Of a stretch of DNA of 53,583 nt, positions 9,172 to 17,317 are shown in pieces (the first letter of the stretch is position 1; each line of letters opens with the position of its first letter). The stretch is from a virus. Position numbers and translations under genes: made by a program. The stretch is from IMG/VR virus record IMGVR_UViG_3300020172_003216, positions 1-53,583 of that record; one strand, written 5' to 3'. The notes under the pieces were generated by a model. It was given only the letters and a program-made list of their open reading frames with translations, did no database searches and was not told the DNA's origin.

Positions 9172-9179
9172 TATAAATA
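9172..9179 (+). promoter_or_regulatory. T4-like late promoter
   Basis: A perfect TATAAATA box lies 39 nt before the ATG at 9219. The leader begins with ACATG, then TGCG-GTAAA-CGCA (short hairpin), then AAGGAG. The same arrangement recurs at 9711. Confidence 0.75.
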
Positions 9180-9218
9180 CAAACATGCGGTAAACGCAAA
9201 ATTTTAAGGAGAAATAAC

Positions 9219-9656
9219 ATGCCAATCGGAGTAACTAAAGTAAATGGCGATACAGGTGGCGTAAACAACGTCGATGGTGGTCGCATTCTAACAAACGCAG
9301 CAATTATCAGCACTGGTGTTGTTGGCCCAGTTAATGCATACAACATTCAGGTTGTTGCAGGTAATCTAGCAGCAGAACTAAGCCGCGGTACCAATGGTAC
9401 AGCAGGTGCAGTAGAAACACTATTAACAGCAATTTCTGCTAATGCAAGTATTTTAGCATATCAAGTTGATATTGGTGCAAGTGCAGCTAATACTCAGTTA
9501 AGCGTTATCACTGAGCGTAGTTCATGGACAAGTGCCCTAGCAATGCAAGTTGCATTACGTGCTACCTTGGCAAGCAACATTGGTGCAAACGGTCCAATCA
9601 CAACAACCACTATGGATGTTCGTAATGTTGGTATCAAACTAGCAGCATCAAGCTAA
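9219..9656 (+). CDS. Probable virion protein (MPIG family, 145 residues)
   Basis: The protein is rich in Ala, Gly, Thr, Ser and Val, with no Cys, as is usual for capsid or tail structural proteins. Its MPIGVTKVNG start resembles MPIGIDRSAG of the next gene, but the rest is only loosely alike. The gene is a complete transcription unit: late promoter at 9172, strong AAGGAG Shine-Dalgarno, and terminator at 9672-9702. That layout suggests an abundant late product. No specific family is recognised. Confidence 0.72.
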   Translation: MPIGVTKVNGDTGGVNNVDGGRILTNAAIISTGVVGPVNAYNIQVVAGNLAAELSRGTNGTAGAVETLLTAISANASILAYQVDIGASAANTQLSVITERSSWTSALAMQVALRATLASNIGANGPITTTTMDVRNVGIKLAASS

Positions 9657-9671
9657 TCAGAACTTTGTTCT

Positions 9672-9702
9672 AAAAAAAAGCAGACTTCGGTCTGCTTTTT
9701 TT
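9672..9702 (+). terminator. Rho-independent terminator
   Basis: GCAGAC (9680-9685), loop TTCG, GTCTGC (9690-9695), flanked by an A-run and followed by a T-run. A UUCG tetraloop makes this very stable. Confidence 0.9.
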
Positions 9703-9710
9703 GTGACCAG

Positions 9711-9718
9711 CATAAATA
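9711..9718 (+). promoter_or_regulatory. T4-like late promoter
   Basis: CATAAATA lies 8 nt after the preceding terminator and 42 nt before ATG 9760. The leader repeats the ACATG/TGCG-GTAATA-CGCA/AGGAGAAATAA pattern of the 9172 unit. Confidence 0.7.
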
Positions 9719-9759
9719 TTAACATGCGGTAATACGCAAATAATTTAGGAGAAATAAAA

Positions 9760-10140
9760 ATGCCAATCGGAATTGATCGTAGCGCAGGTTATAATTATGG
9801 TGGAGCCACTGGTTTATTAAATGGTATAGCAGCAACTAGTGCTCGTAGTCAAGAAGTCGGACAAAGTGTAGCACTATATCTAGTAGATGCTGGATTAGAT
9901 TTAAGTGGAGAAGATGATGCAGCAAACGAGGCGTTTGAAGCAATTATTTTAACAATGCCACCAGTTTTAGCATACTATGCTCATGCAACATCTGGTGCAA
10001 TTAGTTTTATTTGCGACGGTGTAAATGCACCAGCAGCATCAGCATTACAAACTGCCATCCAAGCAATTGGAACCAAAAAAGGTTTAGTAAACTTAGGTAG
10101 CACAACTGTCACAGCTGGTACCAGCTTTGTAGTAGCATAA
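9760..10140 (+). CDS. Probable virion protein (MPIG family, 126 residues)
   Basis: An Ala/Gly/Ser-rich 126-residue protein whose first residues (MPIGIDRSAGYNYGG) echo those of the gene at 9219. It has its own late promoter (9711), a strong AGGAG site, and a terminator (10157-10184) almost identical to that of its neighbour. The two genes therefore look like tandem units, possibly an old duplication. An abundant late structural role is inferred from the expression signals and composition, not from homology. Confidence 0.7.
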   Translation: MPIGIDRSAGYNYGGATGLLNGIAATSARSQEVGQSVALYLVDAGLDLSGEDDAANEAFEAIILTMPPVLAYYAHATSGAISFICDGVNAPAASALQTAIQAIGTKKGLVNLGSTTVTAGTSFVVA

Positions 10141-10156
10141 TAAAATATGCATTAAT

Positions 10157-10184
10157 AAAAAGCAGACCTTGGTCTGCTTTTTTT
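10157..10184 (+). terminator. Rho-independent terminator
   Basis: AAAAAGCAGACC-TT-GGTCTGC followed by seven T. The stem is the same GCAGAC/GTCTGC pair as the terminator at 9672. Confidence 0.88.
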
Positions 10185-10189
10185 ATGAC

Positions 10190-10197
10190 TATAAATA
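10190..10197 (+). promoter_or_regulatory. T4-like late promoter
   Basis: A perfect TATAAATA lies only 6 nt before ATG 10204, so transcription from it would begin at or just inside the start codon (leaderless). Confidence 0.55.
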
Positions 10198-10203
10198 TCA
10201 TAT

Positions 10204-10638
10204 ATGAAATTCTACACTGGCATTACACTTGTTGATATCACCGCTACCGGAATAACTCGTCACAGGGCCGGACAAGAAACTGCCAGAGACCAGCAACGCA
10301 ATTGGGAAACAGTTTTACAAGTCATTGGGTTAAGATCGCAACCTCAATTGATCGAAGGCCCAATAACAGCAGAATTTAACATTGACGAATTAAGTGAATT
10401 TGGAGAAATGTATTTTGGAAAGCAGCGTGTTTGGATTTTTTGCTTTGGAGTTGAACATGAGGATGTGTTCTTAGAAGACAACGATCCAGTGGGCGGACTA
10501 GATCGAGATTTTGCCCAAGTACCTATAATTTGTGGTCTAGACGAAACAGCAAGATTTATACTACCAATTTTTTATCCCTACGGTGCTATAAAAAACATAT
10601 ACTTTAAACCTGGCAGAATCAACTTAAATACAATTTAA
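10204..10638 (+). CDS. Conserved phage protein, unknown
   Basis: A 144-residue acidic protein with a mixed beta pattern. It begins MKFYTGITLVDITATGITRH and carries a run of Arg/Gln (RDQQRNWETVLQ) near residue 30. It has a perfect late promoter directly upstream and no visible Shine-Dalgarno. Similar openings occur in T4-like marine phage proteins of unknown function as far as I recall, but I cannot name a role. Late expression suggests a virion or assembly protein. Confidence 0.7.
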   Translation: MKFYTGITLVDITATGITRHRAGQETARDQQRNWETVLQVIGLRSQPQLIEGPITAEFNIDELSEFGEMYFGKQRVWIFCFGVEHEDVFLEDNDPVGGLDRDFAQVPIICGLDETARFILPIFYPYGAIKNIYFKPGRINLNTI

Positions 10639-10729
10639 ATCCTGGCACTTTTAAGGCACTTTTCTTTATGGCACATTATCTAGATACATTAACAGAACCC
10701 TGCATTTTTATAGAAAGAAGCAAAACAAA

Positions 10730-10996
10730 ATGGCAGCAAGTGAAAGAAATAGCCTTGAAGCGCACGTGGATTTATGCGCTGAAAGATATAAGGCATTGGA
10801 AGAAAAACTAGACAAACTAGAACAGCGTATGCATGCGATGGAAGAACACATCATTATCATACGCACGAAACTATCAGAATCTGCAGCCGAGGCTACGAGT
10901 AAAAGTAGCGGGCAGTTGATTACTATTGGCACAGCATTTGGTGTAGCAATGCTAACTGGTTTAATAATGGTTCTTGTACAACTTATTCTAAAATAA
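10730..10996 (+). CDS. Coiled-coil protein with C-terminal membrane segment (XhlA/holin-like)
   Basis: This 88-residue protein has an N-terminal coiled coil (heptads from about residue 17 to 50, LEEKLDKLEQRMHAMEEH) and one C-terminal transmembrane helix (residues ~64-87). That architecture matches the XhlA/hemolysin-like accessory holins and some tail-tip membrane proteins. The predicted role is membrane-associated, either lysis or virion; nothing decides between them. The 91-nt gap before it (10639-10729) holds no clear promoter, only a GAAAGAAG stretch that may serve as ribosome site. Confidence 0.6.
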   Translation: MAASERNSLEAHVDLCAERYKALEEKLDKLEQRMHAMEEHIIIIRTKLSESAAEATSKSSGQLITIGTAFGVAMLTGLIMVLVQLILK

Positions 10997-10998
10997 AA

Positions 10999-11205
10999 AT
11001 GAAGATAGTAGAATTATTAAATAAAGTTAGATTACCAATAACAAACGAAGAAGCAGATATCTTAGGCAAATTTAGCGAATCCGCGGAAGTATTAAAAAAA
11101 GATTTAACACCACGGGAAATACTATTAGCTAATCAATTGGTAAACAAAGACATATTATATAGAAAAAATGACGAAGGGCGCATTTACTACCGAAAGAAAA
11201 TCTAA
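10999..11205 (+). CDS. Small winged-helix-like protein, unknown
   Basis: A 68-residue basic helical protein with a C-terminal DEGRIYYRKK segment that looks like a beta hairpin. The pattern is compatible with a small winged helix, but no family is recognised. It starts two nt after the previous stop and overlaps the next gene by 38 nt in another frame. Confidence 0.6.
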   Translation: MKIVELLNKVRLPITNEEADILGKFSESAEVLKKDLTPREILLANQLVNKDILYRKNDEGRIYYRKKI

Positions 11206-11743
11206 TTTTGAAGCTGCAAGAGCAGCTTTTGCAGAATTTGGACTCAATTATATTCAATCATGGACTAAACAAGAACTAGCAAAATATAGATCGGAACCTG
11301 TAGTAATTCCATTAGGAGACTACAGGTTTTTTGTTGGACCTTTTCAAATTGAGGGTATACATCAGCAGTGCTGGACAGTAAGTCAAGTTGATGATAAACA
11401 TGTTCATGACTTTGTGGACAAGATTACAGCTATTTTGTATTGTTTATATGAGACTCGCAGGCAGTTCTGGAAAGCAGCTGAACTACTAGACTTAGATAAA
11501 AAAATTGGAAAATTGAGCTCGGACATTATGTATTACGAAAAAACAATACAAGCAAGAACAAAAAAAGAAGATAGTTTCAAAAAAGATGTTGCATTGAATA
11601 GATTATCAGATGCTAGAATGCAGCGTAGAGATTCAATTCAGATTTTGAAAAAAACTTTAATTTCGGCTAAATACTTTAACTTTAGGAACAACCGCTATGA
11701 GACTAACAGAAATGGGCACCAAGCCCACAGCAAAAAAAATTAA
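11168..11743 (+). CDS. Unknown protein with C-terminal coiled coil
   Basis: A 191-residue basic protein. The N-terminal half is mixed alpha/beta and contains VVIPLGDYRFFVGPFQIEG. The second half (about residues 105-165) is a long helix suited to a coiled coil. It overlaps the upstream gene by 38 nt and the downstream gene by 47 nt. Such overlaps are larger than the 1-8 nt usual here, so either start could lie slightly downstream. No family recognised. Confidence 0.65.
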   Translation: MTKGAFTTERKSNFEAARAAFAEFGLNYIQSWTKQELAKYRSEPVVIPLGDYRFFVGPFQIEGIHQQCWTVSQVDDKHVHDFVDKITAILYCLYETRRQFWKAAELLDLDKKIGKLSSDIMYYEKTIQARTKKEDSFKKDVALNRLSDARMQRRDSIQILKKTLISAKYFNFRNNRYETNRNGHQAHSKKN

Positions 11744-12374
11744 CAAAGTAATGGAAAGCCGTTTTGGCGTTAAGATTGATTATGCCAATTTGGACTTCAA
11801 ACGTGCTTATGTGCTGGCACGAGGATTAACTGAAAGCCTTGATCAAATCAAGCGCAGTCATGGAGTACATGTAGCAGAAAAGAATCCTAAGTATATGGAA
11901 CTTTTAATGGTACGTGAAGGCTTACATCGCTGGATGGTAGAAAATAAGCAACAGCTTATTATGGAAAGCGAAATGGGCAAGAGTCAAGCTATTCTAGCTG
12001 CCAAGGACATGGTTGACAGCGTTCAGGACATGCTTGAAGAAGTTAGCAAAATGCAGAACGAACAAATGCCTGCTCTACTAGATACCATCCGTGATCAAAT
12101 TGGTATGGAACAAGCAGATGCATTCAAGGCAGCAGTTGAGCCATTGCTAGCCAATATGTCTCAACAGTTAAGCTCAGCAAGAAGCACAGCAGATACCGCA
12201 GCTAGAGCATTAGCTGGTGAACAAGTGGCACAACCAATGGGTATGGGTGTTGCACCAGGAATGGCTCCAGATGTAATGCCAGCACCTGACATGGGCAGCG
12301 ATATGGATACTGATGAATTTGCAGCAACTGATGCAGCAGCTGGTCCTAACGTAATTGGCAGAGAAAAACGTTAA
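11697..12374 (+). CDS. Helical protein with Met/Pro/Asp-rich tail, unknown
   Basis: A 225-residue protein: about 170 residues of amphipathic helix including RAYVLARGLTESLDQIKRS and MVDSVQDMLEEVSKMQNEQM, followed by a low-complexity C-tail rich in Met, Ala, Pro and Asp. The layout resembles scaffold or assembly proteins in marine T4-like phages, but I cannot assign it. The next gene follows with a 1-nt overlap. A start at a second ATG (11709) is also possible. Confidence 0.65.
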   Translation: MRLTEMGTKPTAKKINKVMESRFGVKIDYANLDFKRAYVLARGLTESLDQIKRSHGVHVAEKNPKYMELLMVREGLHRWMVENKQQLIMESEMGKSQAILAAKDMVDSVQDMLEEVSKMQNEQMPALLDTIRDQIGMEQADAFKAAVEPLLANMSQQLSSARSTADTAARALAGEQVAQPMGMGVAPGMAPDVMPAPDMGSDMDTDEFAATDAAAGPNVIGREKR

Positions 12375-12784
12375 TGCGTATTCGTGAAATTATTACCGAG
12401 GACACAATTGATGAAATCCTCGAGGACGAAGCAGCAGATCCTGCAATTCTTGATTTAATGAATATTCTTGAAACTATGAGAAACCGCGCTCACGACAGTC
12501 ATGCTGTACCACGAGTGCGGGCCGATTCATTGATCAATTTAGTACAAATGCAGCATCCACAATTCACCTTAGATACACTAGATCAGGCTATGTCTAACAA
12601 TGAAGCCTTAAAATCTTTAATTAAAGATATCAAAGATGATGCCACTGGTGTAAAATATGTGTATCTTACTCCATTTGCCGACGACGAAGAAGAGGCAGCA
12701 ATCGGTGATCCAAACGCACCAAGAACTCCACCAGAGCGCACGGTAGACTCAATGGCCAAATCAGCTCTTGCAAAACGTAGTTAA
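12374..12784 (+). CDS. Unknown acidic protein
   Basis: A 136-residue acidic, mostly helical protein that begins MRIREIITEDTIDEIL. This resembles the openings of other short phage proteins in this window (for example MKIKDIVNEVG). A conserved-looking HAVPRVRADSLINLVQ segment lies in the middle and the last 35 residues are disordered. Coupled by 1 nt to the gene before. No function proposed. Confidence 0.65.
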   Translation: MRIREIITEDTIDEILEDEAADPAILDLMNILETMRNRAHDSHAVPRVRADSLINLVQMQHPQFTLDTLDQAMSNNEALKSLIKDIKDDATGVKYVYLTPFADDEEEAAIGDPNAPRTPPERTVDSMAKSALAKRS

Positions 12785-12796
12785 ATAATTTATACT
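12768..12796 (+). promoter_or_regulatory. Sigma70-like promoter for the iscU operon
   Basis: TTGCAA (12768-12773), 17-nt spacer, TATACT (12791-12796). Transcription would start near 12803, immediately before the AGGAG site (about 12805-12809) of iscU. Confidence 0.55.
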
Positions 12797-12815
12797 ATAC
12801 TATTAGGAGATAGCA

Positions 12816-13196
12816 ATGGCTTACTCAGGTCAAGTCTTGGATCACTATGAGAATCCAAGAAATGTTGGCAAACTAGACAAAAATGATCCCAATGTAGGAA
12901 CCGGTTTAGTTGGTGCACCAGCTTGCGGAGATGTATTACAGCTTCAAATCAAAGTAGAAGATAATGTTATTACTGATGCCAAGTTCAAGACCTATGGTTG
13001 CGGCTCGGCAATTGCAAGTTCGTCGCTTGTTTCAGAATGGGTCAAGGGCAAGACTCTTGAAGAAGCCGGGGAGATTAAAAATACGCAAATTGCAGAAGAG
13101 CTTGCTCTCCCTCCTGTAAAAATACACTGTTCTATATTAGCCGAAGACGCAATCAAAGCAGCACTAACTGATTATAAAAATAAACAAAATGCTTAA
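12816..13196 (+). CDS. iscU: IscU Fe-S cluster assembly scaffold
   Basis: This 126-residue protein is IscU over its full length. It has the three cluster-ligand cysteines C37 (GAPACGD), C62 (TYGCGS) and C105 (IHCSIL), plus D39 and H104. It also retains the LPPVK motif (98-102) that host HscA recognises. From memory, the sequence is close to that of gamma/betaproteobacterial IscU, with the segment around LPPVKIHCSILAEDAIKAA essentially the same. It builds [2Fe-2S]/[4Fe-4S] clusters with host IscS and HscAB. A radical-SAM gene and iscA follow, coupled by overlaps. Likely a recent host acquisition. Confidence 0.97.
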   Translation: MAYSGQVLDHYENPRNVGKLDKNDPNVGTGLVGAPACGDVLQLQIKVEDNVITDAKFKTYGCGSAIASSSLVSEWVKGKTLEEAGEIKNTQIAEELALPPVKIHCSILAEDAIKAALTDYKNKQNA

Positions 13197-14913
13197 AGTT
13201 TTATTTTATCATGCAAATGATACAATCCGTAATGACGCCGATAAAATAATATTTTTAGGTGTTGCAGCTTTATATTTAAAAACATGGATAGATCAAAATC
13301 GACCCAATATTGGAGAACAAATTCAATGGAGTGTACCAATTCAAAAAAAATTGTCAGATGAAGAATTAGTGCTTTTATTAAATAGAGAAAAACCTGATCT
13401 ATTTTGTAGCAGCCACTATATTTGGAATGATAGCTTTATTTGTGGTCAACTTAATAGAATTAAAAACTTGGTACCCGAGGATATTTGTTTTGTTGCCGGG
13501 GGGCCAAGTATTAATGTAAATATTGATCTAGATTTTTTCAATAAAAATCCGTTCGCTGATTATGCAATATATGGTGCAGGAGAGGTTGCTTTTGCAGATA
13601 TAGCCGAAAGTGTTTTGAGTCGTAAAAAGTTAATTGCTTTTAATACATCAAATGTTGCGTGGCATAACAAACAACAACAAAAAACTGTTGTTGCTGATTT
13701 TAAGTATGTTCCGCAATTGTCAATTAGTCCTTATACAAGCAATATTGATTTATTTACAAAAATGGTACAAAGTGAAAGCAATAGAGGGGTTAGTGTAGTT
13801 ATTCCCTATGATTTAACTAGAGGATGCCCTTATAGTTGCACGTTCTGCGACTGGAATAGTGGATTAACAAATAAAACCACTAGACGTAAAAATAGCTACA
13901 AGGAAGAAATTGACCTATTTCAAAAATTAGAGATTAAAAATATATATCTAGCAGACGCCAATGTTGGGCAATATCAAGAAGATATTGACATGATAGAATA
14001 TATGGGCAACAAGAATATTTTTGAAAATGCTGGTTTTAAAATTGACGGAAATTTTAGTAAATTAAGAAAAGAAAATAATTTAAAAATATATCATTTATTA
14101 GCTAAAGCAAATTTAATTACAGATTATGCAGGATTCACAATATCAGTGCAAGATATCAATAAAACCATTTTAGAAAATATTGATAGACCGGATGTAGGGT
14201 GGGATGTCCATCTTTCAATGATCAAGGAACTTAAACAAGCATATCCTCATATTAGCTCAAAAATTCAGTTAATACAGGGTTTACCTGGACAAACAGTTAA
14301 TTCGTGGAGGAAAACACTTAGTGAAATTAGCAAGCACGATTTGCAATTACAAATTTTTATAAGCGAGCTATTGCCAGCGAGCCCGGCAGCAAGAGATAAA
14401 AGCTATCAAGAAAAGTTTAAATTTGTATATAGTTCAAGCGAACGATTTAACGGAGAACACTATTTTAATGCAACGTTTCCTGCATCGTGTGTAAGCTTTA
14501 ATCAAAAAGATTTTGTAAAAATGACTATTTTATCTCACATCTATTCTGCATTGACTCAATTTAGAACTCAGTCAATTGCAGTTTTTAACTTAGAAAAAGT
14601 CGTTGATGATTTTCTAAAGTCGCCGATGTATAAAGCAGTTGAAGAAAATTTGTATTCTAATTGGATTAATTATAATAAGTTTTACTACACAATAGGTTTA
14701 GATGGAAATAAACTAGATGGTAAAGGTTGTCTTACTGCATGTTATATATTTAATACTGGCACGGCATGGATATACAATCATAAACTTTTATATCTAATTG
14801 CTAAAAATCTTGAACCAGGTGTATTAACTCCTGGCGAGTTTATAAAGAACAGTATTAAAAAAGAAGGCAAATCTGTAAATGTAAAATTCAAAAGTCTTAC
14901 AGGATACGAATGA
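13189..14913 (+). CDS. B12-binding-type radical SAM protein
   Basis: A 574-residue protein. The first ~180 residues resemble a cobalamin-binding Rossmann domain (VAGGPSINVN, then YAIYGAGEVAFADI), as in B12-dependent radical-SAM enzymes; a clear DxHxxG cobalamin-ligating motif is not visible. The radical-SAM motif is C213-x3-C217-x2-C220 in RGCPYSCTFCDW. The rest continues the TIM-barrel core. Members include methyltransferases and cyclases; substrate unknown. It overlaps iscU by 8 nt and iscA by 4 nt, so its cluster is plausibly supplied by those two products. Confidence 0.85.
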   Translation: MLKVLFYHANDTIRNDADKIIFLGVAALYLKTWIDQNRPNIGEQIQWSVPIQKKLSDEELVLLLNREKPDLFCSSHYIWNDSFICGQLNRIKNLVPEDICFVAGGPSINVNIDLDFFNKNPFADYAIYGAGEVAFADIAESVLSRKKLIAFNTSNVAWHNKQQQKTVVADFKYVPQLSISPYTSNIDLFTKMVQSESNRGVSVVIPYDLTRGCPYSCTFCDWNSGLTNKTTRRKNSYKEEIDLFQKLEIKNIYLADANVGQYQEDIDMIEYMGNKNIFENAGFKIDGNFSKLRKENNLKIYHLLAKANLITDYAGFTISVQDINKTILENIDRPDVGWDVHLSMIKELKQAYPHISSKIQLIQGLPGQTVNSWRKTLSEISKHDLQLQIFISELLPASPAARDKSYQEKFKFVYSSSERFNGEHYFNATFPASCVSFNQKDFVKMTILSHIYSALTQFRTQSIAVFNLEKVVDDFLKSPMYKAVEENLYSNWINYNKFYYTIGLDGNKLDGKGCLTACYIFNTGTAWIYNHKLLYLIAKNLEPGVLTPGEFIKNSIKKEGKSVNVKFKSLTGYE

Positions 14914-15239
14914 TGATTGTTTTAACTGAATTAGCAGCTAAAAAAGTTCAACAACACCTAACAAAGCGCGGCAAGGGCTGCGGCATAATGATTGGAGTTC
15001 GCACAACAGGCTGTTCGGGATTAGCTTATAAACTAGAATACGTCGATGCTCCGCCGATCACCAGAGACTGGATGACATACGACAGTAATGGCGTTAAGAT
15101 TTATGTTAATGGAAAAGATCTACCATATGTAAATGGATTGACAATGGACTACAAGCGGCAAGGACTCAATGAAGGATTTGAGTTCGTCAACCCAAATGAA
15201 CGCGACCGCTGCGGTTGCGGCGAAAGTTTTCGAGTTTAA
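14910..15239 (+). CDS. iscA: IscA/HesB-type Fe-S carrier
   Basis: A 109-residue A-type carrier with the three conserved cysteines C35 (TTGCSGLAY) and C101/C103 (DRCGCGESF). The length and ending are those of bacterial IscA, and RGKGCGIMIGVRTTGCSG is close to the E. coli form. A-type carriers deliver [4Fe-4S] clusters to enzymes such as radical-SAM proteins. The start overlaps the radical-SAM stop by 4 nt (ATGA), and a second ATG directly follows the first. The next gene begins at the base after the stop. Confidence 0.95.
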   Translation: MMIVLTELAAKKVQQHLTKRGKGCGIMIGVRTTGCSGLAYKLEYVDAPPITRDWMTYDSNGVKIYVNGKDLPYVNGLTMDYKRQGLNEGFEFVNPNERDRCGCGESFRV

Positions 15240-16346
15240 ATGATAGCGGTTTATACAGACAGTAAATTTTTTGATGATTACTGGTTAAATAAACTATCTT
15301 TTCCCTCGGAATATATTTTGTGTCATAGCAGGCATGAGTATAGTGCTGCACAAGCAAATAAAAAAATAGCTTTTACTACAGAACAGTTTGCACTAGATTA
15401 CGACATTGGTGATCCACCACGGCCACCTTGGCCATACTTGCCAAGACCAGACTTCCCTGATAAAATAAATGAATTAAGTTTGATCAGTGATTTAGTGTTT
15501 ACGTTCGGCGGCGAATTGCATAGCCATCAATGGGCAACCTGGGATAAATGTCATCATGATAATGTCTATTGGGTTATACCTGGGACCGTAACACAACCAT
15601 CGGTACTTAAAAACAATATTATTATATGGCATGATTGGTTACAGATTATAGCAAATTTATACAAAGATCATTGGCCCGACAAGTTAGCAGAAATTTCATA
15701 TAACTTACCTAAACCTAAATATTTTGATGCTTTATTAGGGCAGAAAAGAATCAACAGAGATGCAGTGTATGAGGGTGTTATTAATAATAACCTCCAAGAC
15801 AAATTTATAATGACATATTTAGGTGATGGCCCAATTACTGATAAAAGTGATTTTATATGGGAGAAAGACTGTTTCCCGGCTGAATCAAAAATGCATGGCA
15901 CAGTTAGTCGTTGTACATATAATGGTATAGAAATATTTTTAAGCAGAGTAATACCAATTGACGTTTTTAATCAAACAGCTTATAGTATAGTAGCTGAAAC
16001 TAATATAGATAATACAATAAGTTTTTATACAGAAAAAATTGCCAAGCCTATAATTGCCCGCAGACTGTTTGTGGTATTTACTGGTTATAAATTTTTAGAA
16101 AATTTGCGTAGTGCAGGATTTAAAACTTTTGATGGCATAATTGATGAAAGTTATGATCAGATATTAGATGATGTTGCTAGATATAGTGCAGCTATGGAAC
16201 AAGTAAAATTCTTATGCAATGCAGATCAAGTTAAAATATACAATAAAACAAAAGATATTCTTGAACATAACTACAATCTACTAACAGCAACTGACTGGAA
16301 TAAAGTAGTAATAGATCAGATCCAACAAAAAATAAATTCATTATGA
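15240..16346 (+). CDS. Glycosyltransferase-like protein (paralogue family, copy 1)
   Basis: A 368-residue soluble protein. The C-terminal third carries YTEKIAKPIIARRLFVVF followed by GFKTFDGIIDESYD. This matches the donor-binding end of GT-B type (fucosyltransferase/exostosin-like) glycosyltransferases: E-K-x2-K-P-x5-R/G, then a Gly-Phe-Lys-Thr-Phe-Asp block. Three more copies are in the window (16343, 24598, and 45459 on the minus strand). The acceptor is unknown. It follows iscA with no gap. The family assignment rests on the C-terminal signature only. Confidence 0.6.
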   Translation: MIAVYTDSKFFDDYWLNKLSFPSEYILCHSRHEYSAAQANKKIAFTTEQFALDYDIGDPPRPPWPYLPRPDFPDKINELSLISDLVFTFGGELHSHQWATWDKCHHDNVYWVIPGTVTQPSVLKNNIIIWHDWLQIIANLYKDHWPDKLAEISYNLPKPKYFDALLGQKRINRDAVYEGVINNNLQDKFIMTYLGDGPITDKSDFIWEKDCFPAESKMHGTVSRCTYNGIEIFLSRVIPIDVFNQTAYSIVAETNIDNTISFYTEKIAKPIIARRLFVVFTGYKFLENLRSAGFKTFDGIIDESYDQILDDVARYSAAMEQVKFLCNADQVKIYNKTKDILEHNYNLLTATDWNKVVIDQIQQKINSL

Positions 16347-17317
16347 TAGAAATTTCTGATGACAAAATTACTATAAGACCAGGTGCTTTTATTACTAAAA
16401 ATTATCAAACAATACAGCTACCACAATTGGAAGATGCTATTATACAAAATTATAGAGGGCAAGATTTAATTTTTGATGACTTCGATGGCACTAATATCAA
16501 GCTTCCTAACTTTATTAGTTGCGTGGATAATATTCGAACAGCACTAGACATTCCTATAGAGAAAATTTTATTCAAAACACAAATAAAACCGCCAGAACCG
16601 TATCATTGGATACCGCAACGGGACTATTATTTAATTCCAGACTTTGATCTTAATCAGTTTAATAAAGATTTATCAAATGCTAAATTTGTAGGGTGCCTTG
16701 GCGGCAGTCGTGCTAGTATGATGCGGGCCAGGATGTTGTATGAAATATTTGCCACATTTGGAGAAGACACTTTCTTAACTTGTGCTAAAGATTCATATAT
16801 TAATGCACTAAATTTCTGCAAATTCTTTAACGGGGAGTTTGTTTTTAATAAAGAAATTGATTGGATACAAAATAAACAGTTCAACAATGATATGCATGAG
16901 CATGGTCTTGACATGAATGTTGCGGCACAAGAATATCCAAAAATTTGGAATAAATTTAAAATTGAAGTAGTAATGGAAACTGATGAGTATCTCAGAGAAA
17001 GAATTACAGATAAACTAGCCAAAGTATTGTCAACTGGCAAACCCTTTGTGCTCTTAAGTGGCAAAGATTCTTTACAACATTTACAAGACTTAGGATTTAA
17101 AACTTTTTCTGATTGTTTGGACGAATCATATGATCAGTATTTGTTGCCATCATTGAGGATACGTGCTATAATAGATAGTCTAAATAAATTATATAATCGC
17201 CCGGACAGAGAAAGAATTATAGAAAATATGTATAATATTGCTCAGGAAAATATTAAAGTATATAACAAGATTTGCATAACAGATCCAACATCCAAAATGA
17301 AATATCTATTAAAATGA
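16343..17317 (+). CDS. Glycosyltransferase-like protein (paralogue family, copy 2)
   Basis: A 324-residue relative of the preceding gene. Its C-terminal signature is degenerate: ITDKLAKVLSTGKPFVLLSG followed by GFKTFSDCLDESYD. The N-terminal half differs and contains FVGCLGGSRASMMRARML, which resembles a Gly-rich loop. The start overlaps the copy-1 stop by 4 nt. Adjacent unequal paralogues suggest tandem duplication followed by divergence; the loss of the Pro after K suggests different specificity. Acceptor unknown. Confidence 0.55.
   Translation: MIEISDDKITIRPGAFITKNYQTIQLPQLEDAIIQNYRGQDLIFDDFDGTNIKLPNFISCVDNIRTALDIPIEKILFKTQIKPPEPYHWIPQRDYYLIPDFDLNQFNKDLSNAKFVGCLGGSRASMMRARMLYEIFATFGEDTFLTCAKDSYINALNFCKFFNGEFVFNKEIDWIQNKQFNNDMHEHGLDMNVAAQEYPKIWNKFKIEVVMETDEYLRERITDKLAKVLSTGKPFVLLSGKDSLQHLQDLGFKTFSDCLDESYDQYLLPSLRIRAIIDSLNKLYNRPDRERIIENMYNIAQENIKVYNKICITDPTSKMKYLLK
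17144..17172 (+). promoter_or_regulatory. Intragenic sigma70-like promoter
   Basis: TTGCCA (17144-17149), 17-nt spacer ending in TGC, TATAAT (17167-17172). It has the extended -10 of the other early promoters in the window. It lies inside the glycosyltransferase-like gene, 142 nt before the exonuclease start. Confidence 0.45.

Noticed and set aside
10668-10811. Possible 47-residue gene starting at ATG 10668
   Set aside because: It overlaps the coiled-coil protein at 10730 over most of its length, has no family features, and its ribosome site (TTTAAGGC) is weak.
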